The notes under the pieces: generated by a model
What the model was told of the DNA's origin: nothing
The model's database searches: none
Seen by the model: the letters and a program-made list of their open reading frames with translations, nothing else
Translations under genes and position numbers: made by a program
Source: Arthrobacter sp. ov407
GTDB lineage: Bacteria; Actinomycetota; Actinomycetes; Actinomycetales; Micrococcaceae
Length of the DNA: 64,000 nucleotides
Direction of reading: 5' to 3'
NCBI RefSeq assembly: GCF_900102895.1
Contig: NZ_FNGD01000004.1
Span: 124,001-188,000 of the forward strand
Shown here: piece after piece, positions 55,898 through 64,000 of the stretch
How the letters are laid out: every line of letters starts with the position of its first letter
Numbering within the stretch: the first letter of the stretch is position 1

Positions 55898-56194
55898 GCC
55901 CCTTCACCTCCAGGCTCTCGCGCTGCCCGATCAGCCCGATCGCCGGCGACGGCGCGGGCACTGTCACCTCCCGCGTGGCGACGCTCTGATATAGGTCTCC
56001 GTCGTGCTCACCTCGCTGGCGAAGCCGGGGCTAAGCGCCACACTGAGTAGCTGGGCCGTCCGGGCGCGCGCATCAGCGGCGCTGCGGTCCGCGAGTGTGA
56101 CCAACCGACTAGGACTTCTTGCCGCATGCGTCTGGCCCACGACCAGAAGGCTCAGACCCCGTTCGGTGTCCAAGGACCACGATTCTTCCGTCAA
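55878..56194 (-). pseudogene. Second TadE/TadG-like pilus gene relic, frameshifted
   Basis: LVTLADRSAADARARTAQLLSVAL in one frame continues, after a shift near 56010, as LYQSVATREVTVPAPSPAIG with LIGQRESLEVKGHAAIRP in the other, ending at 55878. The tail resembles the C-terminus of TadE/TadG proteins. Its stop overlaps the start of the next TadE-like fragment, the arrangement expected in an intact tad operon. The N-terminal part is absent. Confidence 0.5.
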
Positions 56195-56322
56195 GCACTC
56201 TGAATTTGGCAGGAACAGTGCGTCCCTAAAATCAGCGGAGCTGCCTACAAAGGCGGTAAGGGCAGGTGCCGTCGAGGCCAGAATCGTGGCGGAGACTTTT
56301 TGAATTTTCTCCTGGCCATTCG

Positions 56323-57678
56323 CTAGATGATCACAACAGGCTCACGCGACCGAGCCACGCAGATCCCGTTCTTAATCACGTAGCATTCGACGTAGTGGCT
56401 ACCGGCATAGAGGGTGCTCTCCTTTTTCCGCCGCTGACCCGCGTCCCGTGTAATCTCGCCGCGCAAAGATTGCTGCTTTTCAGCCTCAAAGCCCGAGTTG
56501 CGAACCTTCCAATACACGTCAAAGCGCCCTTCCACAGTCGTTTCTTCTACCGCGAAATGAAGATCACGTTGTTTGGGGACAATTCCCGCTCCTGCGCGTA
56601 GTGCACGACGTTGAACGCGATTGAGTTCGCGAGGCGGGGATACATCACACCTGACGCTGACCGAGTCAGTTAGTTGGACAGGGAACATTTCCTCAATGAA
56701 CCGTTCTTTAGGCGCACGGCGGCCAGTTGAGCTCGTGACCGCCGCGCTGGCCGAGACAGGGACTGCGGTCACGACTGATTCAGGAAACGCTGGTCCGAAC
56801 ACCCTCCGCCAGGCGGCAATACTATCGCCGAGTGTTGAGGCCTCGAACGCTTCGCGGATCTTCGGGGCCAACTTATGAATGCTGTCGCGGAAAGCAGCGA
56901 ATTGGCTGTCAGTCCAGCGGTGATTAAAGGACGTCGCCGGGCAGCTCGGGTCGGCGAGATGTGGTTTTGTCCACTGTGCCTGTAACCACAGGTCCAAGTC
57001 TTCAACCAGATGAAGGAGGGTGGTAGGCACATCTTTGTAGTAGTCGCCGTCAAGGTCGCGCCAGCTGTCCACGATGTTTCCAACCATGGTTGTCAGTAGG
57101 ACTGACTTCAGCTTGAACGCATCCTGATGATCTCTGAGGTACTTAAGGAGACGGATGGCCTTGCGAAGGTTCCGGTTGGTCAGCCGGTCTTTTTCCTGAA
57201 TCCATTCGGAGAAGCCGACAGGATTCGTATCCTCAAACTGGTTAGTATTCCGATTGACGATGACCTGCCGGCCATTCGCCATCACAACGTAGGTGATGAT
57301 GTCGATGTGGCAGTCGTTGGCGTATGTCACCCGGACGCAGCGGTCCTTCTTGGAACTCATGCCTCCATAGATCGTGTGATCAGACAGCGCGGTGTAGACA
57401 GCATTTGCGTAGCTGCGCGGGTTCTCATTCCAGGCTTCATCCTCGCTGAGTTGAACGAGGAAGTCTGCATCGAATTCAAAGCCAGCAGCTGGACGGATGA
57501 TCGTTTCGTGGGCCCACGAGCCCTGCGGGACCGTGTCGAGGACGCGACCGTCCAAGGAACCCGCCGCCTTCAACGCCTCTGTGACGCGGACGACCCTTGT
57601 GTCGAGGTCGCCCAGCCGGCTTGCGTTCAGGTTCACCGTATCGATCAACATCTTGCCGAAATACTGGGTCAGTTTCAT
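56323..57678 (-). CDS. CBASS CD-NTase (SMODS nucleotidyltransferase with AGS-C sensor)
   Basis: 451 residues. The nucleotidyltransferase motif is complete: G53-S54 in QGSWAHET, metal ligands Asp70 and Asp72 in FEFDADFL, and Asp126 in CHIDIITYV. Residues about 160-330 form the helical lobe. Residues about 370-451 match the AGS-C sensor domain (VYWKVRN, LRGEITRD, YAGSHYVECYVIKNG). It should make a cyclic oligonucleotide on phage infection. Its ATG overlaps the stop of the effector gene by one base (TAATG), so translation is coupled. No Cap2/Cap3 genes are present. Confidence 0.9.
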   Translation of the reverse strand: MKLTQYFGKMLIDTVNLNASRLGDLDTRVVRVTEALKAAGSLDGRVLDTVPQGSWAHETIIRPAAGFEFDADFLVQLSEDEAWNENPRSYANAVYTALSDHTIYGGMSSKKDRCVRVTYANDCHIDIITYVVMANGRQVIVNRNTNQFEDTNPVGFSEWIQEKDRLTNRNLRKAIRLLKYLRDHQDAFKLKSVLLTTMVGNIVDSWRDLDGDYYKDVPTTLLHLVEDLDLWLQAQWTKPHLADPSCPATSFNHRWTDSQFAAFRDSIHKLAPKIREAFEASTLGDSIAAWRRVFGPAFPESVVTAVPVSASAAVTSSTGRRAPKERFIEEMFPVQLTDSVSVRCDVSPPRELNRVQRRALRAGAGIVPKQRDLHFAVEETTVEGRFDVYWKVRNSGFEAEKQQSLRGEITRDAGQRRKKESTLYAGSHYVECYVIKNGICVARSREPVVII

Positions 57679-58838
57679 TATTTCCCAACTTGCATGGCGG
57701 GGACGTAGTCGCCGCTCGGCGTGCGGTCATAGAGCTGAATTGATGGATATACATCACGTGACAGAACCCGCCCGAACTCCACAGCGGAGGACAAAGGCAC
57801 AGCCGCAAACACATGTAGGAGACGGACGTGCTTATGACCCCGACCCTCCATCTCGGCGAGCATCCGTCTGCAAGCGTCACTGAAGGCGTCTAGTGACCCC
57901 GGTCCCCCCAGAACGTCTGGGTGGGCAAGCTTACCGACGGCGAGCTCAATCACTGGAAGGTCGCGAACGCCGGGCGGCAACTCATCCTGACGAATAGTGC
58001 CGCTGACATTGATCACGAGAGTTGCCTCGCAACTGGCAGGCTCCGGGTCTGGCACGCTGAAGGCAAACGTGGCTGTCGCATCGGGTTCAGGCCATTTCCA
58101 GTCGCCGGTGCTCCGGTGCTTCTGATAGACATCGACCGGGGCCTGGTCGCCCAATTGAGCCCCAAGATAGACCAGGAGCGGCAGGCGAGCGAAAGCGAAG
58201 ACACTCAAATGGATGATGTCGTCGCTGGCGACTGCTTCCGCGACCTTGGTCTTGACAGCCCTGTCGATCAGCTGGCACGCCGCGGCATAATACTCCGGCG
58301 ACGGCCCATCTTCGCCGGGTAAACCGCGCAGGTCTATCTCCAGCATGTTCCGCGTGGACAAGTCGAAACGGGGCATTCGTCCCGCGCTGGCCATTACCGC
58401 AGTCGCCACCGCATCACGGCCAACCTCGGCTGGGCTTCCACGAAGCCAACCCACCATCCGAATCGGAGTTGTCCGGTTGTACTCACCGAAGCTCGTCGCT
58501 AAGAAAACCCTGTCCTCATGCTTACGTTTCAATTCACGAAGGAATGGAACCGTAAAGGCATCCCTTGAACCCCACTTGTCGATCTCACTGTGCTCATCAT
58601 CACAAATAAGCATCAGATTATCGGCATCGTCGCGCTCTTCATCGGTTAACAATTCGTCCAGGCCCCTCGGCGACTTCGCAGTCGCCTTCTGACCAACTAT
58701 GTGGGCTGCTTGACCGAACGTCAGCTCCCTGTAGCCCAACTGGCCCTCAAGCAAACTGCGGCGGCAGATCTGGCAGCGGCCGCCAGACCTAACCCATAGC
58801 TTCAGCCGCTCTGCGTCAGGAATCTTGCGCTCCGCCAT
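57678..58838 (-). CDS. cap5: CBASS effector: HNH endonuclease fused to SAVED domain (Cap5-type)
   Basis: 386 residues from ATG 58838 (AAGGAAG upstream); 54 open codons before it are excluded. An HNH nuclease occupies residues about 1-110, with zinc cysteines Cys22 and Cys25 in CQIC, His46 in AAHIVG, Asn74 and the Cys79...His83 pair in NLMLICDDEH. A SAVED sensor, a CARF-like fold, follows at about 190-380 (IELAVGKLAHPDV, HVRLLHVFAAVPLSSAVEFGR). It would bind the cyclic nucleotide made by the downstream enzyme and then cut DNA, killing the infected cell or destroying the phage genome. Confidence 0.9.
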   Translation of the reverse strand: MAERKIPDAERLKLWVRSGGRCQICRRSLLEGQLGYRELTFGQAAHIVGQKATAKSPRGLDELLTDEERDDADNLMLICDDEHSEIDKWGSRDAFTVPFLRELKRKHEDRVFLATSFGEYNRTTPIRMVGWLRGSPAEVGRDAVATAVMASAGRMPRFDLSTRNMLEIDLRGLPGEDGPSPEYYAAACQLIDRAVKTKVAEAVASDDIIHLSVFAFARLPLLVYLGAQLGDQAPVDVYQKHRSTGDWKWPEPDATATFAFSVPDPEPASCEATLVINVSGTIRQDELPPGVRDLPVIELAVGKLAHPDVLGGPGSLDAFSDACRRMLAEMEGRGHKHVRLLHVFAAVPLSSAVEFGRVLSRDVYPSIQLYDRTPSGDYVPAMQVGK

Positions 58839-59120
58839 CAACTTCCTTCCGATTCTTGTGACGACTCGACTGGACCCAAGTTGGGCCCTCAAAACACCAA
58901 GATTGTCCGACCGACGTCCACCGTTGCAGACAGGAGCCTGACCAAACACGCCCAGGCTTGACCGGACGCTTCTAAAGCTGCTGCAGCACAGACTCCCCAA
59001 GCCTCGGGCTTCGAAGTTGCTCAGGATAAAACCTCCCAGGCTGGGCTCTCCTGGGTCAGTAGGAATGGGACAGGTTCAAGCAGCCCGGCCGGGATCTGGC
59101 CAACTTGAAGGAAACAAAGG

Positions 59121-59240
59121 TCAACTAGCCTCGAATCTGGACCGAAAGCGTTCAACTAGCTCCGAATCTCGGACCTAGTTGGAAGTCTTCCAACTAGGCG
59201 ATGCGTTTCTTCCAAATAGCATGCGATTCTTCCAATTAGG
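59121..59240. repeat. Iteron-like repeat cluster with a perfect 25-bp palindrome
   Basis: Three direct copies of CTTCCAANTAGS lie at 59187-59198, 59209-59220 and 59229-59240, with a 20-22 bp period and similar linkers. Two further direct copies of TCAACTAGC(N)TCGAATCT-GGACC begin at 59121 and 59152. The first CTTCCAACTAGG is the right half of a perfect 25-bp palindrome (59174-59198; arms CCTAGTTGGAAG, centre T). The function is unknown: binding sites or a recombination scar are possible. Confidence 0.6.
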
Positions 59241-59261
59241 TCGACATCTCACAGCGGCGCC

Positions 59262-59345
59262 GAAGTCGGAGTTGTCGTCGTTGGTTGTGGCAGCGTCGAC
59301 CATCGCGTAGCTCATTCCCGAGCCTGAGAAGAAGTCGCGATTTGC
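59262..59345 (-). pseudogene. Diverged second copy of the NrdF C-terminal tail
   Basis: NRDFFSGSGMSYAMVDAATT then DDNSDF parallels the true NrdF end, [20 protein letters not shown] then DDDWDF. It lies only 136 bp beyond the intact nrdF, on the same strand. DNA identity is moderate, so this is not a recent duplication. It may be the remnant of a second nrdF cut away by rearrangement or island insertion. Confidence 0.6.
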
Positions 59346-59387
59346 TCGCCGACTGATCGCCCCCGATCTGGATGCCACCGGTGGGCT

Positions 59388-59430
59388 CTGTGACAGCTAA
59401 AGGACCAAAGGACCAAATTTGCTGTCACAG
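59388..59430. repeat. Inverted repeat with tandem AAAGGACC inside
   Basis: CTGTGACAGC (59388-59397) and GCTGTCACAG (59421-59430) are perfect 10-bp inverted repeats. The 23-base loop contains AAAGGACC twice in tandem, and a further copy lies at about 59448. Downstream of nrdF it may act as a terminator, but no T-run is present. Confidence 0.5.
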
Positions 59431-59480
59431 GACCATCTAGTTTGGCAAAAGGACCAAGTTGCTTGGCAATCTACAGAGAC

Positions 59481-60482
<1,002 letters not shown>

Positions 60483-60539
60483 TTAAGTTAAGCGTACGAC
60501 GGCGGGCGGGCGCCCGCCGTCGTACTCAAGCGATGCTGG

Positions 60540-62759
60540 CTACAGCATGCAGCTGACGCAGCCATCCACCTCGGTCCCTTCCAGCGCGAGCTGGCGGAGA
60601 CGGATGTAGTAGATGGTCTTGATGCCCTTCTTCCAGGCGTAGATCTGGGCCTTGTTGATGTCGCGCGTGGTGGCGGTGTCCTTGAAGAACAGCGTCAGGG
60701 ACAGGCCCTGGTCCACGTGCTGCGTGGCAGCGGCGTAGGTGTCGATGACCTTCTCGTAGCCGATCTCGTACGCGTCCTGGTAGTACTCCAGGTTGTCGTT
60801 CGTCAGGTACGGCGCCGGGTAGTACACGCGGCCCAGCTTGCCTTCCTTGCGGATCTCGATCTTGGACGCCACCGGGTGGATCGAGGAGGTGGAGTTGTTG
60901 ATGTAGGAGATCGAGCCCGTGGGCGGGACAGCCTGCAGGTTCTGGTTGTAGATGCCGTGCTCCATGACGGACGCCTTCAGCTCGCGCCAGTCATCCTGCG
61001 TGGGGATGTGGATGTTCTTGAACAGCTCGGCGACCTTCTCGGTCTGCGGGACCCATTCCTGCTCGGTGTACTTGTCGAAGAACTCGCCGGAGGCATACTT
61101 GGACTTCTCGAAGCCGCCGAACGTCTGGCCGGTCTGGATGGCCAGCCGGTTGGAGGCGCGGACCGCGTGGAACACCACCGAGTAGAAGTAGATGTTGGTG
61201 AAGTCCAGGCCCTCTTCGGAGCCGTAGTGGACCCGCTCGCGGGCCAGGTAGCCGTGCAGGTTCATCTGGCCGAGGCCGATCGCGTGGCTCTGGTCGTTGC
61301 CGCGGGCGATCGAGGGCACCGAGGTGATGTTGGACATGTCCGAGACGGCCGAGAGGGACCGGATGGCCGTCTCGATGGTCAGGCCGAAGTCCGGCGAGTC
61401 CATGGTCTTGGCAATGTTCAGCGAACCCAGGTTGCAGGAGATGTCCTTGCCGGTCTGGTCGTAGGACAGGTCATCGTGGTACGTCGTGGGCTGGGAGACC
61501 TGGAGGATCTCGGAGCACAGGTTGGACATGATGATCTTGCCGTCGATCGGGTTTTCCCGGTTCACGGTGTCCTCGAACATGATGTACGGGTAGCCGGATT
61601 CGAACTGGATCTCGGCGAGGGTCTGGAAGAACTCGCGCGCCTTGATCTTGGTCTTCTTGATCCGGGAATCGTCCACCATCTCGTAGTACTTCTCGGTGAC
61701 CGAGACGTCGGAGAACGGCATGCCGTAGACCTTTTCGACGTCGTACGGGGAGAACAGGTACATGTCCTCGTCCCGCTTGGCCAGCTCGAAGGTGATGTCC
61801 GGGATGACGACGCCGAGCGAGAGGGTCTTGATGCGGATCTTCTCGTCCGCGTTCTCGCGCTTGGTGTCCAGGAAGCGGTAGATGTCCGGGTGGTGCGCGT
61901 GCAGGTACACCGCACCGGCACCCTGGCGGGCACCGAGCTGGTTGGCGTAGGAGAAGCTGTCCTCGAGGAGCTTCATCACGGGGATGACGCCGGAGGACTG
62001 GTTCTCGATCTGCTTGATCGGCGCGCCGACCTCGCGGATGTTGGTCAGCGCGAAGGCCACGCCGCCGCCGCGCTTGGAGAGCTGCAGCGCGGAGTTGATG
62101 GACCGGCCGATCGACTCCATGTTGTCTTCGATGCGGAGCAGGAAGCAGGAGACCAGCTCGCCGCGCTGCTTCTTGCCGGCGTTCAGGAACGTCGGGGTGG
62201 CCGGCTGGAAGCGGCCCTCGATGATCTCGTCCACCATCTGGGTGGCGAGCTTCTCGTCGCCGCGGGCCAGGTGCAGGGCCACCATGCAGACGCGGTCCTC
62301 GTAGCGCTCCAGGAAGCGCTTTCCGTCGAACGTCTTCAGCGTGTAGGAGGTGTAGAACTTGAACGCGCCGAGGAAGGTCTCGAAGCGGAACTTCTTCTTG
62401 TACGCGCGGTTGTAGAGCTCGCGGATGAAGTTCATCGTGTACTGGTCGAGGGTCTCGCGCTCGTAGTACTCGTTCTTGACGAGGTAGTCGAGCTTTTCCT
62501 CGAGGTCGTGGAAGAACACGGTGTTGTTGTTCACGTGCTGCAGGAAGTACTGGTGCGCGGCCTCGCGGTCGGCCTCGAACTGGATCTCTCCGTTGGGGCC
62601 GTAGAGGTTCAGCATGGCGTTGAGCTCGTGGTAGCCCAGGCCCTGGTAGGCGGCCGGCATGGCCGGCTTCTCGCCGGGGACGGTGTGCTTCTCGACGGCG
62701 GTGGCCGCGTGCGTGCCTGCGCCCTCAGTTACTGCTGTGTCTGCGACAGTCGTGTCCAA
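60540..62759 (-). CDS. nrdE: Class Ib ribonucleotide reductase large subunit
   Basis: 739 residues if started at TTG 62759, where GGAAGAG sits upstream and the gene overlaps nrdI; an ATG 34 codons in would give about 705 residues, closer to other NrdE proteins. Catalytic regions are intact ([23 protein letters not shown]) and the redox-active C-terminus GCVSCML is present. The enzyme reduces ribonucleoside diphosphates with NrdF and electrons from NrdH. Confidence 0.93.
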   Translation of the reverse strand: MDTTVADTAVTEGAGTHAATAVEKHTVPGEKPAMPAAYQGLGYHELNAMLNLYGPNGEIQFEADREAAHQYFLQHVNNNTVFFHDLEEKLDYLVKNEYYERETLDQYTMNFIRELYNRAYKKKFRFETFLGAFKFYTSYTLKTFDGKRFLERYEDRVCMVALHLARGDEKLATQMVDEIIEGRFQPATPTFLNAGKKQRGELVSCFLLRIEDNMESIGRSINSALQLSKRGGGVAFALTNIREVGAPIKQIENQSSGVIPVMKLLEDSFSYANQLGARQGAGAVYLHAHHPDIYRFLDTKRENADEKIRIKTLSLGVVIPDITFELAKRDEDMYLFSPYDVEKVYGMPFSDVSVTEKYYEMVDDSRIKKTKIKAREFFQTLAEIQFESGYPYIMFEDTVNRENPIDGKIIMSNLCSEILQVSQPTTYHDDLSYDQTGKDISCNLGSLNIAKTMDSPDFGLTIETAIRSLSAVSDMSNITSVPSIARGNDQSHAIGLGQMNLHGYLARERVHYGSEEGLDFTNIYFYSVVFHAVRASNRLAIQTGQTFGGFEKSKYASGEFFDKYTEQEWVPQTEKVAELFKNIHIPTQDDWRELKASVMEHGIYNQNLQAVPPTGSISYINNSTSSIHPVASKIEIRKEGKLGRVYYPAPYLTNDNLEYYQDAYEIGYEKVIDTYAAATQHVDQGLSLTLFFKDTATTRDINKAQIYAWKKGIKTIYYIRLRQLALEGTEVDGCVSCML

Positions 62760-63235
62760 AACTCTTCCAATCCTTGTTGTACGCGGTCGACGTCTTCCGG
62801 CGTCCCCATGAGTTCGAAGCGATATAGGTGCGGGACCTTGCACTTGGCGGCGATGATGTCGCCGGCCATGCAGTAGTTGTCCCCGAAGTTGGTGTTCCCT
62901 GCGCCGATCACTCCGCGGATCAGCTTCCGGTTGCCCGGGTCGTTCAAAAACCTGATGACCTGCTTTGGAACAGATCCCTCTCCCCCGGTGCCGCCGTAGG
63001 TCGGCACCACCAGCACGTAGGGCTCCCGGGCCACCAGCGGAGCGTCCCTCGGATAGAGGGGGATCCTGGCGGCGTCGACGCCCAGCTTCGCAACGAAGCG
63101 TGCGGTGTTTTCGGAGGTGGAGGAAAAGTAGATGAGGCGGCAGTGCGTTAGTTCGGGAGCTGCTGTGCTGACCGCTTCCCCGCTGTCAGCCGTGGCAGCC
63201 ACCCGATAATCAGTTGTTACAACCACGGTGGTCAC
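62729..63235 (-). CDS. nrdI: Flavodoxin-like NrdI
   Basis: 168 residues from GTG 63235. The flavin-binding loop [13 protein letters not shown] and the NrdI-specific [22 protein letters not shown] and [15 protein letters not shown] blocks are clear. It provides oxidant to assemble the NrdF cofactor. The first 25 residues are poorly conserved, so the true start may be inside. It overlaps the TTG start of nrdE by 31 bases. Confidence 0.93.
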   Translation of the reverse strand: MTTVVVTTDYRVAATADSGEAVSTAAPELTHCRLIYFSSTSENTARFVAKLGVDAARIPLYPRDAPLVAREPYVLVVPTYGGTGGEGSVPKQVIRFLNDPGNRKLIRGVIGAGNTNFGDNYCMAGDIIAAKCKVPHLYRFELMGTPEDVDRVQQGLEEFWTRLSQTQQ

Positions 63236-63298
63236 CTCATCTACCGTGAATTCTTGCCTGGTAGCGGCGTCCCGGAGCGTTTCTGGCTACTGGGCGTT

Positions 63299-63544
63299 TC
63301 AGGCTACAGCGACGGCGGCGGCCTGCGCCAGTTCTTCGATCTTGTCCGGGCGGAAACCGGACCAGTGATCCTGGTCCGTGACGACAACGGGGGCCTGCAT
63401 GTAGCCCAGGGACTTCAGGCGCTCAAGGGCCTCCGCATCCTGGGAGATGTCGACGCTCTGGTAAGCGATGCCCTTCTTGTCCAGCGCGCGGTAGGTCGCG
63501 TTGCACTGCACGCAGGCCGGCTTCGTGTAAACCGTAACGGTCAT
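63299..63544 (-). CDS. nrdH: Glutaredoxin-like NrdH redoxin
   Basis: 81 residues with the redox motif C-V-Q-C in YTKPACVQCNATYRALD. NrdH delivers electrons from thioredoxin reductase to NrdE. It is the first gene of nrdHIEF, 63 bp upstream of nrdI, and a candidate NrdR box lies further upstream. Confidence 0.95.
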   Translation of the reverse strand: MTVTVYTKPACVQCNATYRALDKKGIAYQSVDISQDAEALERLKSLGYMQAPVVVTDQDHWSGFRPDKIEELAQAAAVAVA

Positions 63545-63634
63545 GGTCCTGTCCCCTTTGTTGAAGTCTTCTGTGGAGCACTATCCAGGCTCCGGCTGTC
63601 CCGCGCTGATGCTCTGCTGGAACTGTATGTCGAT

Positions 63635-63646
63635 ACTACATGTAGT
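63635..63646. promoter_or_regulatory. Candidate NrdR box
   Basis: ACTACATGTAGT, a perfect 12-bp palindrome in ATACTACATGTAGTGC, resembles the NrdR box consensus (ACACWATATATWGTGT type). A weaker partner, ATACTTGTAATACAT on the minus strand (about 63675-63689), lies some 42 bp away instead of the usual 31-32. Position upstream of nrdH fits repression by the ATP/dATP-responsive NrdR. Confidence 0.55.
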
Positions 63647-63895
63647 GCAAGAGCCTCACGCGGACCCCAAGATGATGTATTACAAGTATGTCATTTAACC
63701 CACCGTTAATCCACAGGAGGGGGCCCTCCAAATGTCCGGATTTCCGCCATTTTGGTGGACGTAATCCACACCCTGTGGAGTAGTTAGCCACATTAATCAC
63801 CCCCGCGTGTCGTAGCGCAGACGGCGTGTCGCGCCCCTCCGCGGGGACGCGGCACGGTGGCGCCGGCCACTACATCTGGTGTCCGGTCACACGAA

Positions 63896-63923
63896 TGAGG
63901 CGGGCACCGTGGTGCCCGCCTCA
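63896..63923. terminator. Strong hairpin near the window edge
   Basis: TGAGGCGGGCACC (63896-63908) and GGTGCCCGCCTCA (63911-63923) pair over 13 bp with a GT loop. The 3' side is not T-rich. It probably terminates a transcript from beyond the window. From 63647 to the window end I see no gene. Confidence 0.55.
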
Positions 63924-64000
63924 TCGGATCGTGATTGTTCTAACACCCCGCGTTCAAATAGCGCCCTTGGTGGCGGCACTGTTCGTATAAGCGGAGTCGA

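Noticed and set aside
60717..62876. Plus-strand 719-codon ORF opposite nrdE
   Set aside because: Mirror of nrdE codon usage; no motifs.
63701..63795. Possible DnaA-box-like TCCACA elements and replication origin
   Set aside because: Only TTAATCCACA-like and a short TCCACA...TGTGGA dyad; no consensus box cluster and no dnaA/dnaN genes.

Overview
The window is about 64 kb of high-GC actinobacterial chromosome. It most resembles an Arthrobacter / Pseudarthrobacter-type soil Micrococcaceae. The pointers are a GH15 glucodextranase of the type known from Arthrobacter globiformis, a DUF222/HNH-family relic, polyol and aromatic catabolic clusters, a class Ib nrdHIEF operon and dense GTG/ATG overlaps between genes. 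This assignment is an inference from gene content; there is no rRNA or tRNA in the window to anchor it.

Layout. 1-7.0 kb: the 3' part of an M1 aminopeptidase, a convergent secreted gamma-glutamyltransferase, two decayed fragments (pRiA4b ORF-3-like and the start of a flavin oxidoreductase), a secreted GH16 glucan hydrolase and a broken DUF222/HNH gene. 7.0-18.6 kb: an alpha-1,6-glucan (dextran / isomalto-oligosaccharide) locus with a divergent ROK regulator, a GH13 oligo-1,6-glucosidase, a sugar ABC importer (binding lipoprotein and two permeases, no ATPase), a Gfo/Idh oxidoreductase, a ThuA-like protein and a 1073-residue secreted glucodextranase. 18.6-29.1 kb: a mixed region with a DUF2087 regulator, CsbD, SDR, phospholipase D-like, isochorismatase-like and thioesterase genes, an odd HExxE protein, a MerR/MFS divergent pair and a MmyB-type regulator without its HTH. 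29.2-38.8 kb: a polyol locus on the minus strand (ABC binding protein, two permeases, sorbitol/xylitol-type dehydrogenase, PfkB kinase, mannitol 2-dehydrogenase, xylulokinase) with a divergent AraC regulator. 38.8-40.9 kb: a graveyard with DUF1016 and DUF2188 relics and a few small ORFs.

40.9-51.9 kb: an aromatic meta-cleavage locus. A TfdB-like FAD monooxygenase, hydrolase, MhpB-type extradiol dioxygenase, hydratase, acetaldehyde dehydrogenase, hydroxy-oxovalerate aldolase and an MHS transporter lie on the minus strand. A zinc-type dehydrogenase, an isochorismatase-like protein that lacks the catalytic triad and a GntR/FadR regulator lie divergently. Four copies of a palindrome related to ACTAGCATGCTAGT sit in the promoter regions of this cluster and were not seen elsewhere; they are proposed GntR operators.

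52-59.5 kb: a TetR/DUF4386 pair, a frameshifted endonuclease/exonuclease/phosphatase relic, an ArsR-SRPBCC fusion, remnants of a Tad (TadE) pilus locus, and a compact two-gene CBASS anti-phage system: an HNH-SAVED effector (Cap5 type) overlapping by one base (TAATG) a CD-NTase with an AGS-C sensor domain. Between CBASS and nrdF is a 640-bp zone with about 21-bp iteron-like repeats, a perfect 25-bp palindrome and a diverged copy of the NrdF C-terminal tail; this looks like an insertion scar. 59.5-64 kb: nrdH-nrdI-nrdE-nrdF with a candidate NrdR box upstream and a strong hairpin at the window edge.
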